DNA from: CFX5 sp964568485
GTDB taxonomy: Bacteria; Chloroflexota; Anaerolineae; Caldilineales; Caldilineaceae
Reading direction: 5' to 3'
DNA: 15,086 nucleotides
Assembly (NCBI GenBank): GCA_964568485.1
Contig: CAZMRA010000108.1
Location: 1 to 15,086 of the forward strand
Shown in pieces: positions 1 through 6,425 of the stretch. Under the pieces are notes generated by a model, which ran no database searches, had not been told where the DNA came from, and saw only the letters and a list, made by a program, of their open reading frames with translations. Position 1 is the stretch's first letter. Each line of letters opens with the position of its first letter. The position numbers and the translations under genes were made by a program.

Positions 1-590
1 TCAGCGGCACTTTTTCGCTGGCGGCTACGGGCGGCTTGGAATGCTGGGATCCACTCACCGGTGACATGCAGCCTTGGCCGGGAACGATTGTCGCTGGCCG
101 GACGCAAACGCACTTGCGGCTAATGCGCCGCCAAAGCTTGCTGCTGGTGTTGGATCCGCAGGCGGAGCCGAATGCTGATCTGGCGGGCAAGGTGCTGCAG
201 ACGCTGACTGGCCCGTGGCAAAGTTTTGATGAAGCGGGGCACCAACTCGAGCTGCCGTGCCCGGGGGATTGGGCACAAGTGCGGGCTTGGGAAACCTTTG
301 CCGGGCGGGTGCGTTTCCAAACCACGTTTGTGCTGTCTGAAGCGGAAGTGCAGTCCGCTGCATTTTTAGCGTTGGGAGCGGTTGGCGATATCGCTGAAGT
401 TTGGCTCAACGGCCAGGCACTTGGCGTGCGCTTCTGGTCGCCCTATGTATGGGAACTCAGTACGGCTTGCCAAAGGGGCGAAAATCAGCTGACAATTGAC
501 GTGACCAATAGCATTGCCAATCGGCTGGAAGGATTACAACGCCCGTCAGGCATCTTGGGGCCGGTGCGCATCTTGGCTGCGCTGGCATAA
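1..590 (+). CDS. C-terminal part of a large glycosidase-like protein (partial, 5' end outside window)
   Basis: The reading frame is open from the first bases to the stop at 588-590 and begins before the window, giving about 195 C-terminal residues. The segment AEVWLNGQALGVRFWSPY followed by GENQLTIDVTNSIANRL is typical of the jelly-roll sugar-binding domain that closes GH2- and GH106-like glycosidases (rhamnosidase and galactosidase relatives). In these, a WLNGQ.LG turn is followed by an aromatic patch and a VTN strand. The upstream piece, with ECWDPLTGD, also fits large glycosyl hydrolases of this type. The catalytic domain is not in view, so substrate and family cannot be fixed. The next gene, a ThuA-like protein, starts 42 bases later on the same strand, which suggests co-transcription for use of a plant or microbial sugar. 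The domain type is fairly sure; the exact enzyme is unknown. Confidence 0.75.
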   Translation, partial: SGTFSLAATGGLECWDPLTGDMQPWPGTIVAGRTQTHLRLMRRQSLLLVLDPQAEPNADLAGKVLQTLTGPWQSFDEAGHQLELPCPGDWAQVRAWETFAGRVRFQTTFVLSEAEVQSAAFLALGAVGDIAEVWLNGQALGVRFWSPYVWELSTACQRGENQLTIDVTNSIANRLEGLQRPSGILGPVRILAALA

Positions 591-632
591 TTGCTGAGCC
601 TGGCTACGTTGATATCGCAAAGGGAGCATACA

Positions 633-1262
633 GTGCAGATTTTGGTTTGTTGTGACGACAAATGGCATCCCGCGGAAATTCCGCGCACAGGCTTAGCCCC
701 ACTCGCCGAGCAAGGCTTTGTCTTCGACTGGCTCGAAGATGGTGCGACTTGGCCCACGGTGGATCTCACCAAGTACGCCGCGATCATCTTGGTCAAGGCC
801 AATAATATTTCGCCTAGTGATACAACGCCATGGATGACCGAAGCGGTGCAAGCTGATTTGTGGCGATATGTGCAGACAGGTAAAGGATTGCTGGCGTTGC
901 ATTCGGGAACGGCTGGCTACAAAGAGGCCACGCAGTTGCGGGCACTCCTTGGTGGGGTTTTTCTCAACCATCCTGCCCAATGTCTGGTGACGATGGAGCC
1001 AAGCGCCCATCCGTTGACGAGTGGGGTCGAGCCCTTCACGGAGAAGGATGAACATTATTTTATGGCGGTGGATGATCCCGCCGTCGACATCTTTCTGCAT
1101 AGCCGCTCCGAACATGGCGTGCAACCGGCTGGCTGGCGACGTCGGGAAGGGGCCGGGCGCGTTTGTGTGTTGACGCCGGGACATAATTTGCCCGTCTGGC
1201 TACAACCTGCGTATCAGCGTTTGTTGCTCAATACGTTGCAATGGTGTGTGGATGGCGCATAA
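633..1262 (+). CDS. ThuA-like domain protein (class I glutamine-amidotransferase-like fold)
   Basis: This 209-residue protein belongs to the ThuA-like family, small proteins with a glutamine-amidotransferase-like fold found in sugar utilisation loci; their chemistry is mostly unproven. Visible family marks are the N-terminal strand QILVCCDD, the GKGLLALHSG turn near residues 84-93, the DEHYF motif in the middle and GRVCVLTPGHN near the C-terminus. I chose the GTG at 633 because AAAGGGAG ends seven bases upstream and translation then begins directly on the first beta strand. A TTG at 591 would add 14 residues without a family match. The length is normal for a stand-alone ThuA domain. It follows a glycosidase-like gene by 42 bases, so a role in the same sugar pathway is inferred. 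No signal peptide or membrane segment is seen, so it is probably cytoplasmic. Confidence 0.8.
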   Translation: MQILVCCDDKWHPAEIPRTGLAPLAEQGFVFDWLEDGATWPTVDLTKYAAIILVKANNISPSDTTPWMTEAVQADLWRYVQTGKGLLALHSGTAGYKEATQLRALLGGVFLNHPAQCLVTMEPSAHPLTSGVEPFTEKDEHYFMAVDDPAVDIFLHSRSEHGVQPAGWRRREGAGRVCVLTPGHNLPVWLQPAYQRLLLNTLQWCVDGA

Positions 1263-1296
1263 GTCGCACCGGGCCCTTGCTTCATGTGCTATGTGT

Positions 1297-1322
1297 CCGG
1301 CCTGGTTGATTTTTTAGGCCGG
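1297..1322 (+). terminator. Possible terminator hairpin after the ThuA-like gene
   Basis: CCGGCCT at 1297-1303 and AGGCCGG at 1316-1322 are perfect complements around a 12-base loop that contains a run of T. It lies 35 bases after the ThuA stop. The T run sits in the loop rather than after the stem, so it is not a textbook intrinsic terminator; it may only protect the 3' end of the message. Confidence 0.35.
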
Positions 1323-1340
1323 GATCTATTGTTGAGCCTC

Positions 1341-1368
1341 TTGACTTCCTCTATTCTGTAGACATCAT
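1341..1368 (+). promoter_or_regulatory. Weak candidate promoter for the BON-domain gene
   Basis: TTGACT at 1341-1346 is followed after 16 bases by CATCAT at 1363-1368, a moderate match to sigma-70 boxes. It lies 27 bases before the start codon of the BON gene and after the possible terminator, in the right place for a separate promoter. The -10 box is poor, so this is tentative. Confidence 0.25.
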
Positions 1369-1394
1369 TCGTTGCCTATAGAGAGGAACGTATC

Positions 1395-1970
1395 ATGGCA
1401 AATCAACGAAATCAGCAAACGAAGCGAAAGTCTGGTTTAGAGGACGAGACACAAGAGTGGGAATCCGCACCGATCGACGAGTTCAGTCTGGAAGAGCTAG
1501 AGGAACAAATCTCAGAGCAGCGTCGTGCCTATGAGCTGGACGAAGATGGACCTGTCGATACGCAACATAGTGATGGCTCCGCTTATGACGGTTATATTGC
1601 GCAACAGCAGGGATTGGTCTATACGCCACCGGATGATCCGCCGATTTTGCCCAGCGATGATCTCCAGGGCGCTGAGATTGCCTCTGGTTTTGGCCGTGCC
1701 ATGGAGGAAGCTGATAGCCTGCTGTCGGAAGATTTTCCCGAGCGGTTTGCCGAGCGTGATGAACATCTGGCCGAGCAGATTCGCACAGCATTGCGGATCA
1801 ATGGCGAAACCAGCCAGCATGACGCCATCGAGGTTGAAGTAGCAGAAGGAATCGTCTATCTGAAAGGCGATGTGGAAACCCTTGATGACGTGGATGTAAT
1901 CCTGACAGTGGTGCGCGATGTACCTGGCGTGGTGGATATTGAAGAAGAATTACGTGTGGAGCTTATCTAA
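1395..1970 (+). CDS. Acidic protein with a C-terminal BON domain
   Basis: The 191-residue protein ends in a BON domain, about residues 124-190. It has the helix EQIRTALRI, the strand pair IEVEVAEGIVYLKGDV and the closing segment VVRDVPGVVDIEEELRVEL. BON domains bind lipid or polysaccharide surfaces and are usually periplasmic (OsmY) or attached to channels. This copy has no signal peptide or membrane helix. Instead it carries about 120 residues of very acidic, low-complexity N-terminus, including a TPPDDPP-type linker near residues 77-83 and a conserved-looking SDDLQGAEIASGF stretch. The protein is therefore likely cytoplasmic unless exported in an unusual way. GAGAGG lies eight bases before the ATG, which supports the start. 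It converges on the signalling operon to its right. The domain call is firm; the function is unknown. Confidence 0.8.
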   Translation: MANQRNQQTKRKSGLEDETQEWESAPIDEFSLEELEEQISEQRRAYELDEDGPVDTQHSDGSAYDGYIAQQQGLVYTPPDDPPILPSDDLQGAEIASGFGRAMEEADSLLSEDFPERFAERDEHLAEQIRTALRINGETSQHDAIEVEVAEGIVYLKGDVETLDDVDVILTVVRDVPGVVDIEEELRVELI

Positions 1971-1995
1971 AGTTTAGGCCGTAGTTGTAAACAGC

Positions 1996-2026
1996 TCGTC
2001 CGCCACCAGTTGCTCAATGCGGACGA
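1996..2026. terminator. Hairpin between convergent genes, possible bidirectional terminator
   Basis: TCGTCCGC at 1996-2003 pairs perfectly with GCGGACGA at 2019-2026 around a 15-base loop. The stop codon of the leftward kinase gene lies in the loop, and the rightward BON gene ends 26 bases before the stem. Placement between convergent genes fits a shared terminator, but no T run follows on either strand. Confidence 0.35.
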
Positions 2027-3123
2027 CTATGAGGCAAGATGATGCTAGCTCGTGTGCCAAGGCCTGGCTCAGAGTGAAAATCGAGCTGGCCCCCAAAGAG
2101 TTGCAAGCGCTCCCGGGCCTGCCAGAGGCCAAAACCGCTCCGAGTTTTATTTGGATCTAGCTGATCGCTGGAGTGACTCCCCACCCCTTTATCTTCGACC
2201 AAAATGTGAATAGTCTCTTTGTCGCCGGTTGCAGTAAGGCGGGCCTCAGTGACGCCCGCATGTTTGACAATGTTAAAAACCAATTCGCGCACGAGCTGAA
2301 AGGCTACCAAGCGCAGATCATCATCAACTGGCTCACACTTCTCATCTACGGCCAAATGCAGTTTCAGCCCATGCAATTCACTCATGGTGGCCGCTAACCA
2401 ACGAAGTAGGCCGCGCAGCCCCTCGCTAGGCAATACCGGTGGGCTCAATTCCACGGCCAAGGAACGCGTGGTTTGGATGGCCTGGTTGACCAGCTCGGTG
2501 ATTGCGTGCAATTGCTCATTGGGAGGGCCTTGGCCAGTGGCTAATAGCTCCGTTTTGAGCAGATGTGCTCGCATTTGCACGCCATACAATAATTGTTGCA
2601 GATCATCATGAAGGATTTGTGCAACACGATGCCGCTCTTGCTGTTCGGCCAGGGTAAGCGCTGACGCGAGTTGGAGGATCTGACTATTTTTTTGAGCCAA
2701 GCCTGCTGCTTGTTCGTTCAGCCGATTTTGTTGATCAGCCAAACGTCGCTGCAGGGCAACTCGCTCAACCGCATGAGTAATAGCATGGATCAAGCGTACC
2801 ATGGTGAGCGAATGTTTGACGAGATAATCTTGCGCTCCCTGGTGCAATGCCTGTACCAGCAGATCGGGGCTTTCAAGATTGGTCAAGATTACAACGGGGA
2901 GATTCGCAGCTTGCATGGTAGCCAGCAACGAAGGCGCATCGCTATCGGGTAGGCGATAGTCGAGCAGCGCGCAATCGAAGGTGGTAGTTTCCAGCGCAGC
3001 AATAGCCTCTGCCCCACTTGCTGCGTCTGTGATCAAGTACGTGGAGCCGATAAGACGATGGATCTTTTCGCGATCAATATCGTCATCTTCCACAAGAAGA
3101 AGATGGAATGGCCTTGTACTCAT
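2014..3123 (-). CDS. Receiver-histidine kinase fusion (REC, HisKA_3, HATPase_c)
   Basis: This 369-residue signalling protein has the receiver domain first. Residues 6-115 form a receiver with acidic pocket VEDDD, phospho-acceptor Asp55 in LLDYRLP, a Thr in VILTN and Lys103. A helical linker rich in Gln and Arg follows, about 118-160. The HisKA_3 dimerisation domain has the H-box RVAQILHDDLQQ with phospho-His172. The HATPase domain carries the N box near Asn284, the G1 motif EDKGVG and the G2 motif GFGL. The set is that of NarX/DesK-class kinases. There is no membrane segment, so it is a soluble kinase whose activity is probably set by phosphorylation of its own receiver. I chose the ATG at 3123 because it begins just before the first receiver strand; a TTG three codons upstream is possible. 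It is the second gene of an operon with a lone receiver 71 bases upstream. Its cognate DNA-binding regulator is not in the window. Confidence 0.88.
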   Translation of the reverse strand: MSTRPFHLLLVEDDDIDREKIHRLIGSTYLITDAASGAEAIAALETTTFDCALLDYRLPDSDAPSLLATMQAANLPVVILTNLESPDLLVQALHQGAQDYLVKHSLTMVRLIHAITHAVERVALQRRLADQQNRLNEQAAGLAQKNSQILQLASALTLAEQQERHRVAQILHDDLQQLLYGVQMRAHLLKTELLATGQGPPNEQLHAITELVNQAIQTTRSLAVELSPPVLPSEGLRGLLRWLAATMSELHGLKLHLAVDEKCEPVDDDLRLVAFQLVRELVFNIVKHAGVTEARLTATGDKETIHILVEDKGVGSHSSDQLDPNKTRSGFGLWQARERLQLFGGQLDFHSEPGLGTRASIILPHSRPH

Positions 3124-3194
3124 AACGACCAACCGGGCTACGGATAAATAATGCTCCTCGACGATGGGCGCAACGTTAATAGGCTGGCTCTACA

Positions 3195-3626
3195 TCAGAA
3201 CGTGAGCGGCGGAAATTCAATGGTTTGCCAATAAATGTGCAGAATCTCAGTTAACCGTTGAAAGTCGTCACCCAGCTGAGATTTGACCAGATAGCCAGCA
3301 ACTTGGTGGTTATAGGCGGCTATTTTGTCCTCATCGCGGTTCGATGTGGTGAGAACAAAAATGATGCTGCGTTTCAGGTGTGCATCTCGCCGGATTTCCT
3401 GCAGAAATTCGATGCCGCTCATGCGTGGCATGTTGAGATCGAGCAGAATCATGTAAGGGTTGGCGCGCCAGTGGGTTTGATGGCGCAAGATACCCAATGC
3501 TTCAATGCCGTCTTGCGCAACTGTGATCGGATTTGGTAGCGCATGCTTTTGAAACGAACGTATTACAGCTTCTGCTTCGATCTCGTCATCTTCGACTAGT
3601 AAAATGTTGACCTGTCTGCCAGGCAT
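3195..3626 (-). CDS. Single-domain response regulator, Rcp type
   Basis: This 143-residue protein is a lone receiver domain of the kind often paired with phytochrome or hybrid kinases (Rcp1-like). The acidic pocket is VEDDE at residues 11-15, the phospho-acceptor is Asp63 in ILLDLNMPRMSG, the switch residue is in VLTTS and the conserved lysine is Lys115 in GYLVKS. Lys115 is followed by Ser instead of the usual Pro. No output domain is present, so it probably relays phosphate or binds a partner protein. GAGGGA lies four to five bases upstream of the ATG and supports this start. It is the first gene of a leftward pair with the receiver-kinase fusion, and the likely scheme is phosphotransfer between the two. 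The domain call is firm, the signal sensed is unknown. Confidence 0.88.
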   Translation of the reverse strand: MPGRQVNILLVEDDEIEAEAVIRSFQKHALPNPITVAQDGIEALGILRHQTHWRANPYMILLDLNMPRMSGIEFLQEIRRDAHLKRSIIFVLTTSNRDEDKIAAYNHQVAGYLVKSQLGDDFQRLTEILHIYWQTIEFPPLTF

Positions 3627-4210
3627 AAAATCCCTCGTTATCCAAACTTATTGTTGAAGCTGATAGTAAAACTCGTGATCATTCTAGGAATGGTAGAGGG
3701 AATAATCAGGCTTGCAATCATCAGGCTCATGCCACAAAGCTGATGATCGCACGGCCGCGCGAATGCAATCGCGTCGGACAGGAAATAACCTGTACTTTCC
3801 TGTCGCTTCCAGAATGTTGATAAACTGACGCAGACAATCTAGATAAAAGTCAAACACAAAGAAACTGCTAAGGATACTGGCTAGCAGCCATCATTGATTG
3901 TGCAGATTTTGATTGGCTGTTAAACCAGTTGACCTCAAGGTGCCGGCTGCGTCGCTGGTAAGTGTTGAACTGTCTTGAACACAATAAGTTGTTCGCCAGG
4001 CTCCTTTTGCGGTTTATTGTATTGTGAACGTTTGTAGATAAATTGTCAACATGGTGATCAAGGCCGTAGGTGAAGCGCGGCTTAAGCGATAGTAAGCTGA
4101 TGCTTAGCCGTTTGTAACTAACCGGAAAACACTTTACAAAACAACCGAAATTCTCCCGCGGAGCAAGAGCGGCCTGACCCCACTGGGTTGAACGGCGGCA
4201 AGCGAGGTGG
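3627..4210. other. Gene-free region of about 580 bases with several inverted repeats
   Basis: I find no convincing reading frame or RNA gene here. It is the upstream region of the leftward signalling operon and the downstream region of the reductase gene. Besides the 9-bp dyad listed separately, it contains a 9-bp stem with one bulged base (CGGCTTAAGC at 4078-4087 with GCTTAGCCG at 4102-4110). Directly after that lies a 7-bp stem (TTTGTAA 4111-4117 with TTACAAA 4134-4140). These two adjacent hairpins could mark a 3' end or a small RNA, but nothing fixes their role. Confidence 0.5.
3777..3804. repeat. Perfect 9-bp inverted repeat, possible operator
   Basis: GACAGGAAA at 3777-3785 and TTTCCTGTC at 3796-3804 are perfect complements separated by 10 bases. 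The site lies 150 bases upstream of the start of the lone receiver gene. The symmetry suits a dimeric regulator or a short hairpin; no T run follows on either strand, so termination is unlikely. Confidence 0.4.
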
Positions 4211-4783
4211 TTAAGGGTGTTTGCCGTTCGAATCCTCGTAAGTCACTTCATAGCGAAGTTCTGCCATCCCTACACCAAGATATTGGGCAGAGACCAAGCG
4301 TAAAGTTGGACTCAACACTCGCCGCGGGAAGAGCGGCTTGCCGGTGCCAAGGGTTGCCGAACCCACCTGGATAATGAGCTCGTCTAATAGGCCTGCATCA
4401 TAGAATTGTCCGGCAAGATCACCACCCCCGACAATCCAGAGGTTCTTATCGGCAGCAGCACGGATCTCGTTGTAGATAGGGCGTACATCGCCCTGTACGA
4501 ATCGAATATCTGCCCCTGGAGCGCTGGGGAGGGTACGCCGGGTGAATACCCAGGTTGGAGATGTGTAAGGCCACGGTGAGCCTGTTTCGGCCATTACTTG
4601 CTCGCTATTGCGCAGTATCCATTCGTACGTGGCCGAGCCCATTGCCAGTGCGCCCACCTCCGCAATAAAAGCTGGATAACTGGAGTTGTTCAAGTCGCCG
4701 AGTGGAAAGAGCCATTCGAGGGAATCATCTTCGGTGGCAATGAAGCCATCAAGGCTGGTTGCGGTGTAATATTGGGTCTTCAT
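4211..4783 (-). CDS. Dihydrofolate-reductase-fold protein of the RibD C-terminal family
   Basis: This 190-residue protein matches the dihydrofolate reductase family / RibD C-terminal domain group, NADPH-dependent reductases often found singly. The N-terminal strand and loop YYTATSLDGFIA are diagnostic, followed by DDSLEWL. The NADPH-binding segment is NLWIVGGGDLAGQFYDAGL in the second half, and the GTGKPLFP loop is also typical. I chose the ATG at 4783 because the family normally starts right before the first strand and GGTGGG lies seven bases upstream. The ATG at 4798 would add five residues and has no ribosome site. The length is normal. Whether it reduces a pterin, a pyrimidine or another compound cannot be told from sequence; it lies alone, not next to riboflavin or folate genes. 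Confidence 0.85.
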   Translation of the reverse strand: MKTQYYTATSLDGFIATEDDSLEWLFPLGDLNNSSYPAFIAEVGALAMGSATYEWILRNSEQVMAETGSPWPYTSPTWVFTRRTLPSAPGADIRFVQGDVRPIYNEIRAAADKNLWIVGGGDLAGQFYDAGLLDELIIQVGSATLGTGKPLFPRRVLSPTLRLVSAQYLGVGMAELRYEVTYEDSNGKHP

Positions 4784-4815
4784 GTTGCTGCCCACCATTG
4801 TCGAATTGGTCGGTT

Positions 4816-4918
4816 GATCGTTCTAAAGAGCGGGGACTTTGACCTAATAAGATGCAACAGTTTGTTCAAAAATGCAACTGGGAAGCTGCAAATGGCCTCA
4901 AGTTGCGGATCGTTCTAA
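4816..4918. repeat. 11-bp direct repeat upstream of the reductase gene
   Basis: GATCGTTCTAA occurs exactly at 4816-4826 and again at 4908-4918, 92 bases apart, in the upstream region of the leftward reductase gene. Paired direct repeats in a promoter region can be binding sites of one regulator. Chance cannot be excluded. Confidence 0.35.
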
Positions 4919-4965
4919 GCTTGATTCTCTTCGCCGATTTTGGTATCAGCATCGCATGGAAAACA

Positions 4966-4994
4966 GAACGGATGCGACTTTGTCGCATCCGTTC
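4966..4994 (-). terminator. Rho-independent terminator of the aquaporin gene
   Basis: GAACGGATGCGAC at 4966-4978 and GTCGCATCCGTTC at 4982-4994 form a perfect 13-bp stem with a 3-base loop. Read leftwards, the stem is followed by TGTTTTCC, a short T run. It lies 34 bases past the aquaporin stop codon in the correct orientation. Confidence 0.8.
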
Positions 4995-5028
4995 GAAAAG
5001 TAAGGAAGTGTATGGTATGTATGGTTGA

Positions 5029-5715
5029 CTATTTTTCGTCGGCGATAAACCGGTAGATCACGGCACCGAGCACACCACCAATAAGCGGCGCTACCCAGAA
5101 GAGCCACAGTTGTGCAAGCGCCCAATCCCCGACAAATAAGGCGACACCGGTGCTGCGGGCAGGATTCACAGAGGTATTGGTCACTGGAATGCTGATCAAG
5201 TGGATGAGCGTCAGACACAAGCCAATGGCAATCGGTGCAAACCCTTGTGGCGCTCGTTTGTCAGTGGCCCCGAGGATGACAAAGAGAAAGATCAGCGTCA
5301 TCACGACTTCGGTGACGAAGGCGGCTGTCAAACTATAGCCACCGGGCGAATGGTCGCCATAGCCATTGGAAGCAAAGCCCGCCGAAAGTTGAAAGCCGGC
5401 CTGCCCGCTAGCGATCAGGTATAACACAGCACCAGCCCCAATTGCCCCCAAGACTTGGGCGACGATATAGGGCAGCAGCTCCTTAGTGGGAAAGCGCCCG
5501 CCAGCCCACAGCCCAAGCGAGACTGCTGGATTTAGATGGCACCCGGAGATATGACCAATCGCAAAAGCCATCGTCAGCACAGTCAAACCGAAGGCCAGCG
5601 AGACACCGAGCAGGCCGATCCCTACGTCTGGGAATGCAGCAGCTAAGACTGCGCTCCCGCATCCTCCCAGCACTAGCCAGAAGGTCCCAATAAATTCTGC
5701 ACCATACTTTTTCAT
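5029..5715 (-). CDS. aqpZ: Aquaporin Z, water channel
   Basis: This 228-residue membrane protein is a complete MIP-family channel with six membrane helices and two half-helices. Both NPA boxes are intact, HLNPAVSLG at residues 60-68 and SVNPARSTG at 182-190. The selectivity filter reads Phe42, His172, Thr181, Arg187, the water-specific pattern of AqpZ rather than the glycerol pattern of GlpF. Many stretches match my memory of enterobacterial AqpZ very closely, for example FGLTVLTMAFAIGHISG, FASNGYGDHSPGGYS and IHLISIPVTNTSVNPARS. The start is the ATG at 5715; AGGAG lies 11 bases upstream, slightly far. It is a single-gene unit with its own terminator and acts in the cytoplasmic membrane for rapid water flux during osmotic change. 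The high likeness to proteobacterial forms makes past transfer possible. Confidence 0.95.
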   Translation of the reverse strand: MKKYGAEFIGTFWLVLGGCGSAVLAAAFPDVGIGLLGVSLAFGLTVLTMAFAIGHISGCHLNPAVSLGLWAGGRFPTKELLPYIVAQVLGAIGAGAVLYLIASGQAGFQLSAGFASNGYGDHSPGGYSLTAAFVTEVVMTLIFLFVILGATDKRAPQGFAPIAIGLCLTLIHLISIPVTNTSVNPARSTGVALFVGDWALAQLWLFWVAPLIGGVLGAVIYRFIADEK

Positions 5716-5992
5716 ATAGAGCTTTTCTCCTAGGATGGTTAAATTAAGTGCGTAACAGGTACTAACAACGTTTTATAATGATTGCCTGCCAGTATAAGTC
5801 GTACGGAAATCTGGAGGGGCGAATGGGGCCAATGTAACATGAGCTTAGCAGAGTGGCAAGGGACAAATGTTTTTTCCCTGTTGCTGCATTTGACGTATCT
5901 CGCAGCGGGGGGCGCAACCTAGGAACGCACGTTGAGAATTTAGGGAGTGAGGGAGCGATTGCGCTACAACTTACATGATCTGTTGATTGTTG

Positions 5993-6118
5993 TCAATCCT
6001 TTTTAATTTTGGCTGATGGTCCCAGACCGCCTTGATGACTGCTCTTGAACGCTTCACCAGTCTGAGCATCCATGAATGCCACCTGATTTGTCCACTTCAC
6101 AGCGGGTATAGACCTTAT
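5993..6118 (-). pseudogene. Possible remnant of a protein-coding gene (41 codons)
   Basis: Read leftwards there is a stretch of 41 open codons ending at TGA (5993-5995) that looks protein-like, including VAFMDAQTGEAF and GLGPSAKIKKD. It has only an internal ATG and no ribosome site, and is blocked upstream by TAG at 6119-6121. In another frame just upstream, codons such as DIDKVYTRCEVDKSG continue a plausible sequence, which would fit a frameshifted 3' end of a decayed gene. I do not recognise a family, and chance is a real alternative. Confidence 0.2.
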
Positions 6119-6324
6119 CTATATCTTGGCATATATCTCAGACGATGTAGGCTTCATATACAACCGCACGCCTCATTCGCTATCATAGACAGTGAATTAC
6201 ATTGTTAACGCAAAAAAGGAGCACAGCGTAGCCGTAACTGCGGAAAACTGAATATCAGAGTTCAAGTAATTAGATCAATTCATGCCATGCCGCGCCGATT
6301 GAAATCGCTTGGCCCACCCTGCTA

Positions 6325-6337
6325 CTAGATTATCTAG
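6325..6337. repeat. 13-bp palindrome upstream of the act promoter
   Basis: CTAGAT, a central T and ATCTAG form a perfect palindrome ending 53 bases before the -35 box of the proposed act promoter. The location suits an activator site, but no regulator is known for it. Confidence 0.35.
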
Positions 6338-6390
6338 CTTTTAGAGCAATAAATACATCAATTGTTGCTCACAAGTGGCTTTTTGGGTGG

Positions 6391-6419
6391 TTGGCTTCTG
6401 GGGAAAAGCCGTGTATAAT
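6391..6419 (+). promoter_or_regulatory. Sigma-70-type promoter, probably of the act operon
   Basis: TTGGCT at 6391-6396 and a perfect TATAAT at 6414-6419 are spaced by 17 bases, the best promoter in the window. Transcription would start near 6426, about 325 bases before actA. GGCTT (6393-6397) and AAGCC (6406-6410) form a small dyad across the -35 region and spacer. AGCCG (6407-6411) and CGGCT (6422-6426) flank the -10 box symmetrically. Either dyad could be an operator for a repressor. Confidence 0.65.
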
Positions 6420-6425
6420 AGCGGC

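Larger units (their letters stand above)
5716..6390. other. AT-rich intergenic region without a convincing gene
   Basis: This 675-base stretch separates the leftward aquaporin gene from the promoter of the act operon. It should hold the aquaporin promoter; TATAAA-like boxes occur on the minus strand near 5770-5780, but I see no good -35 match. A 13-bp palindrome and a short possible gene remnant are listed separately. No tRNA, transposase or other full-length gene is recognisable. Confidence 0.5.
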
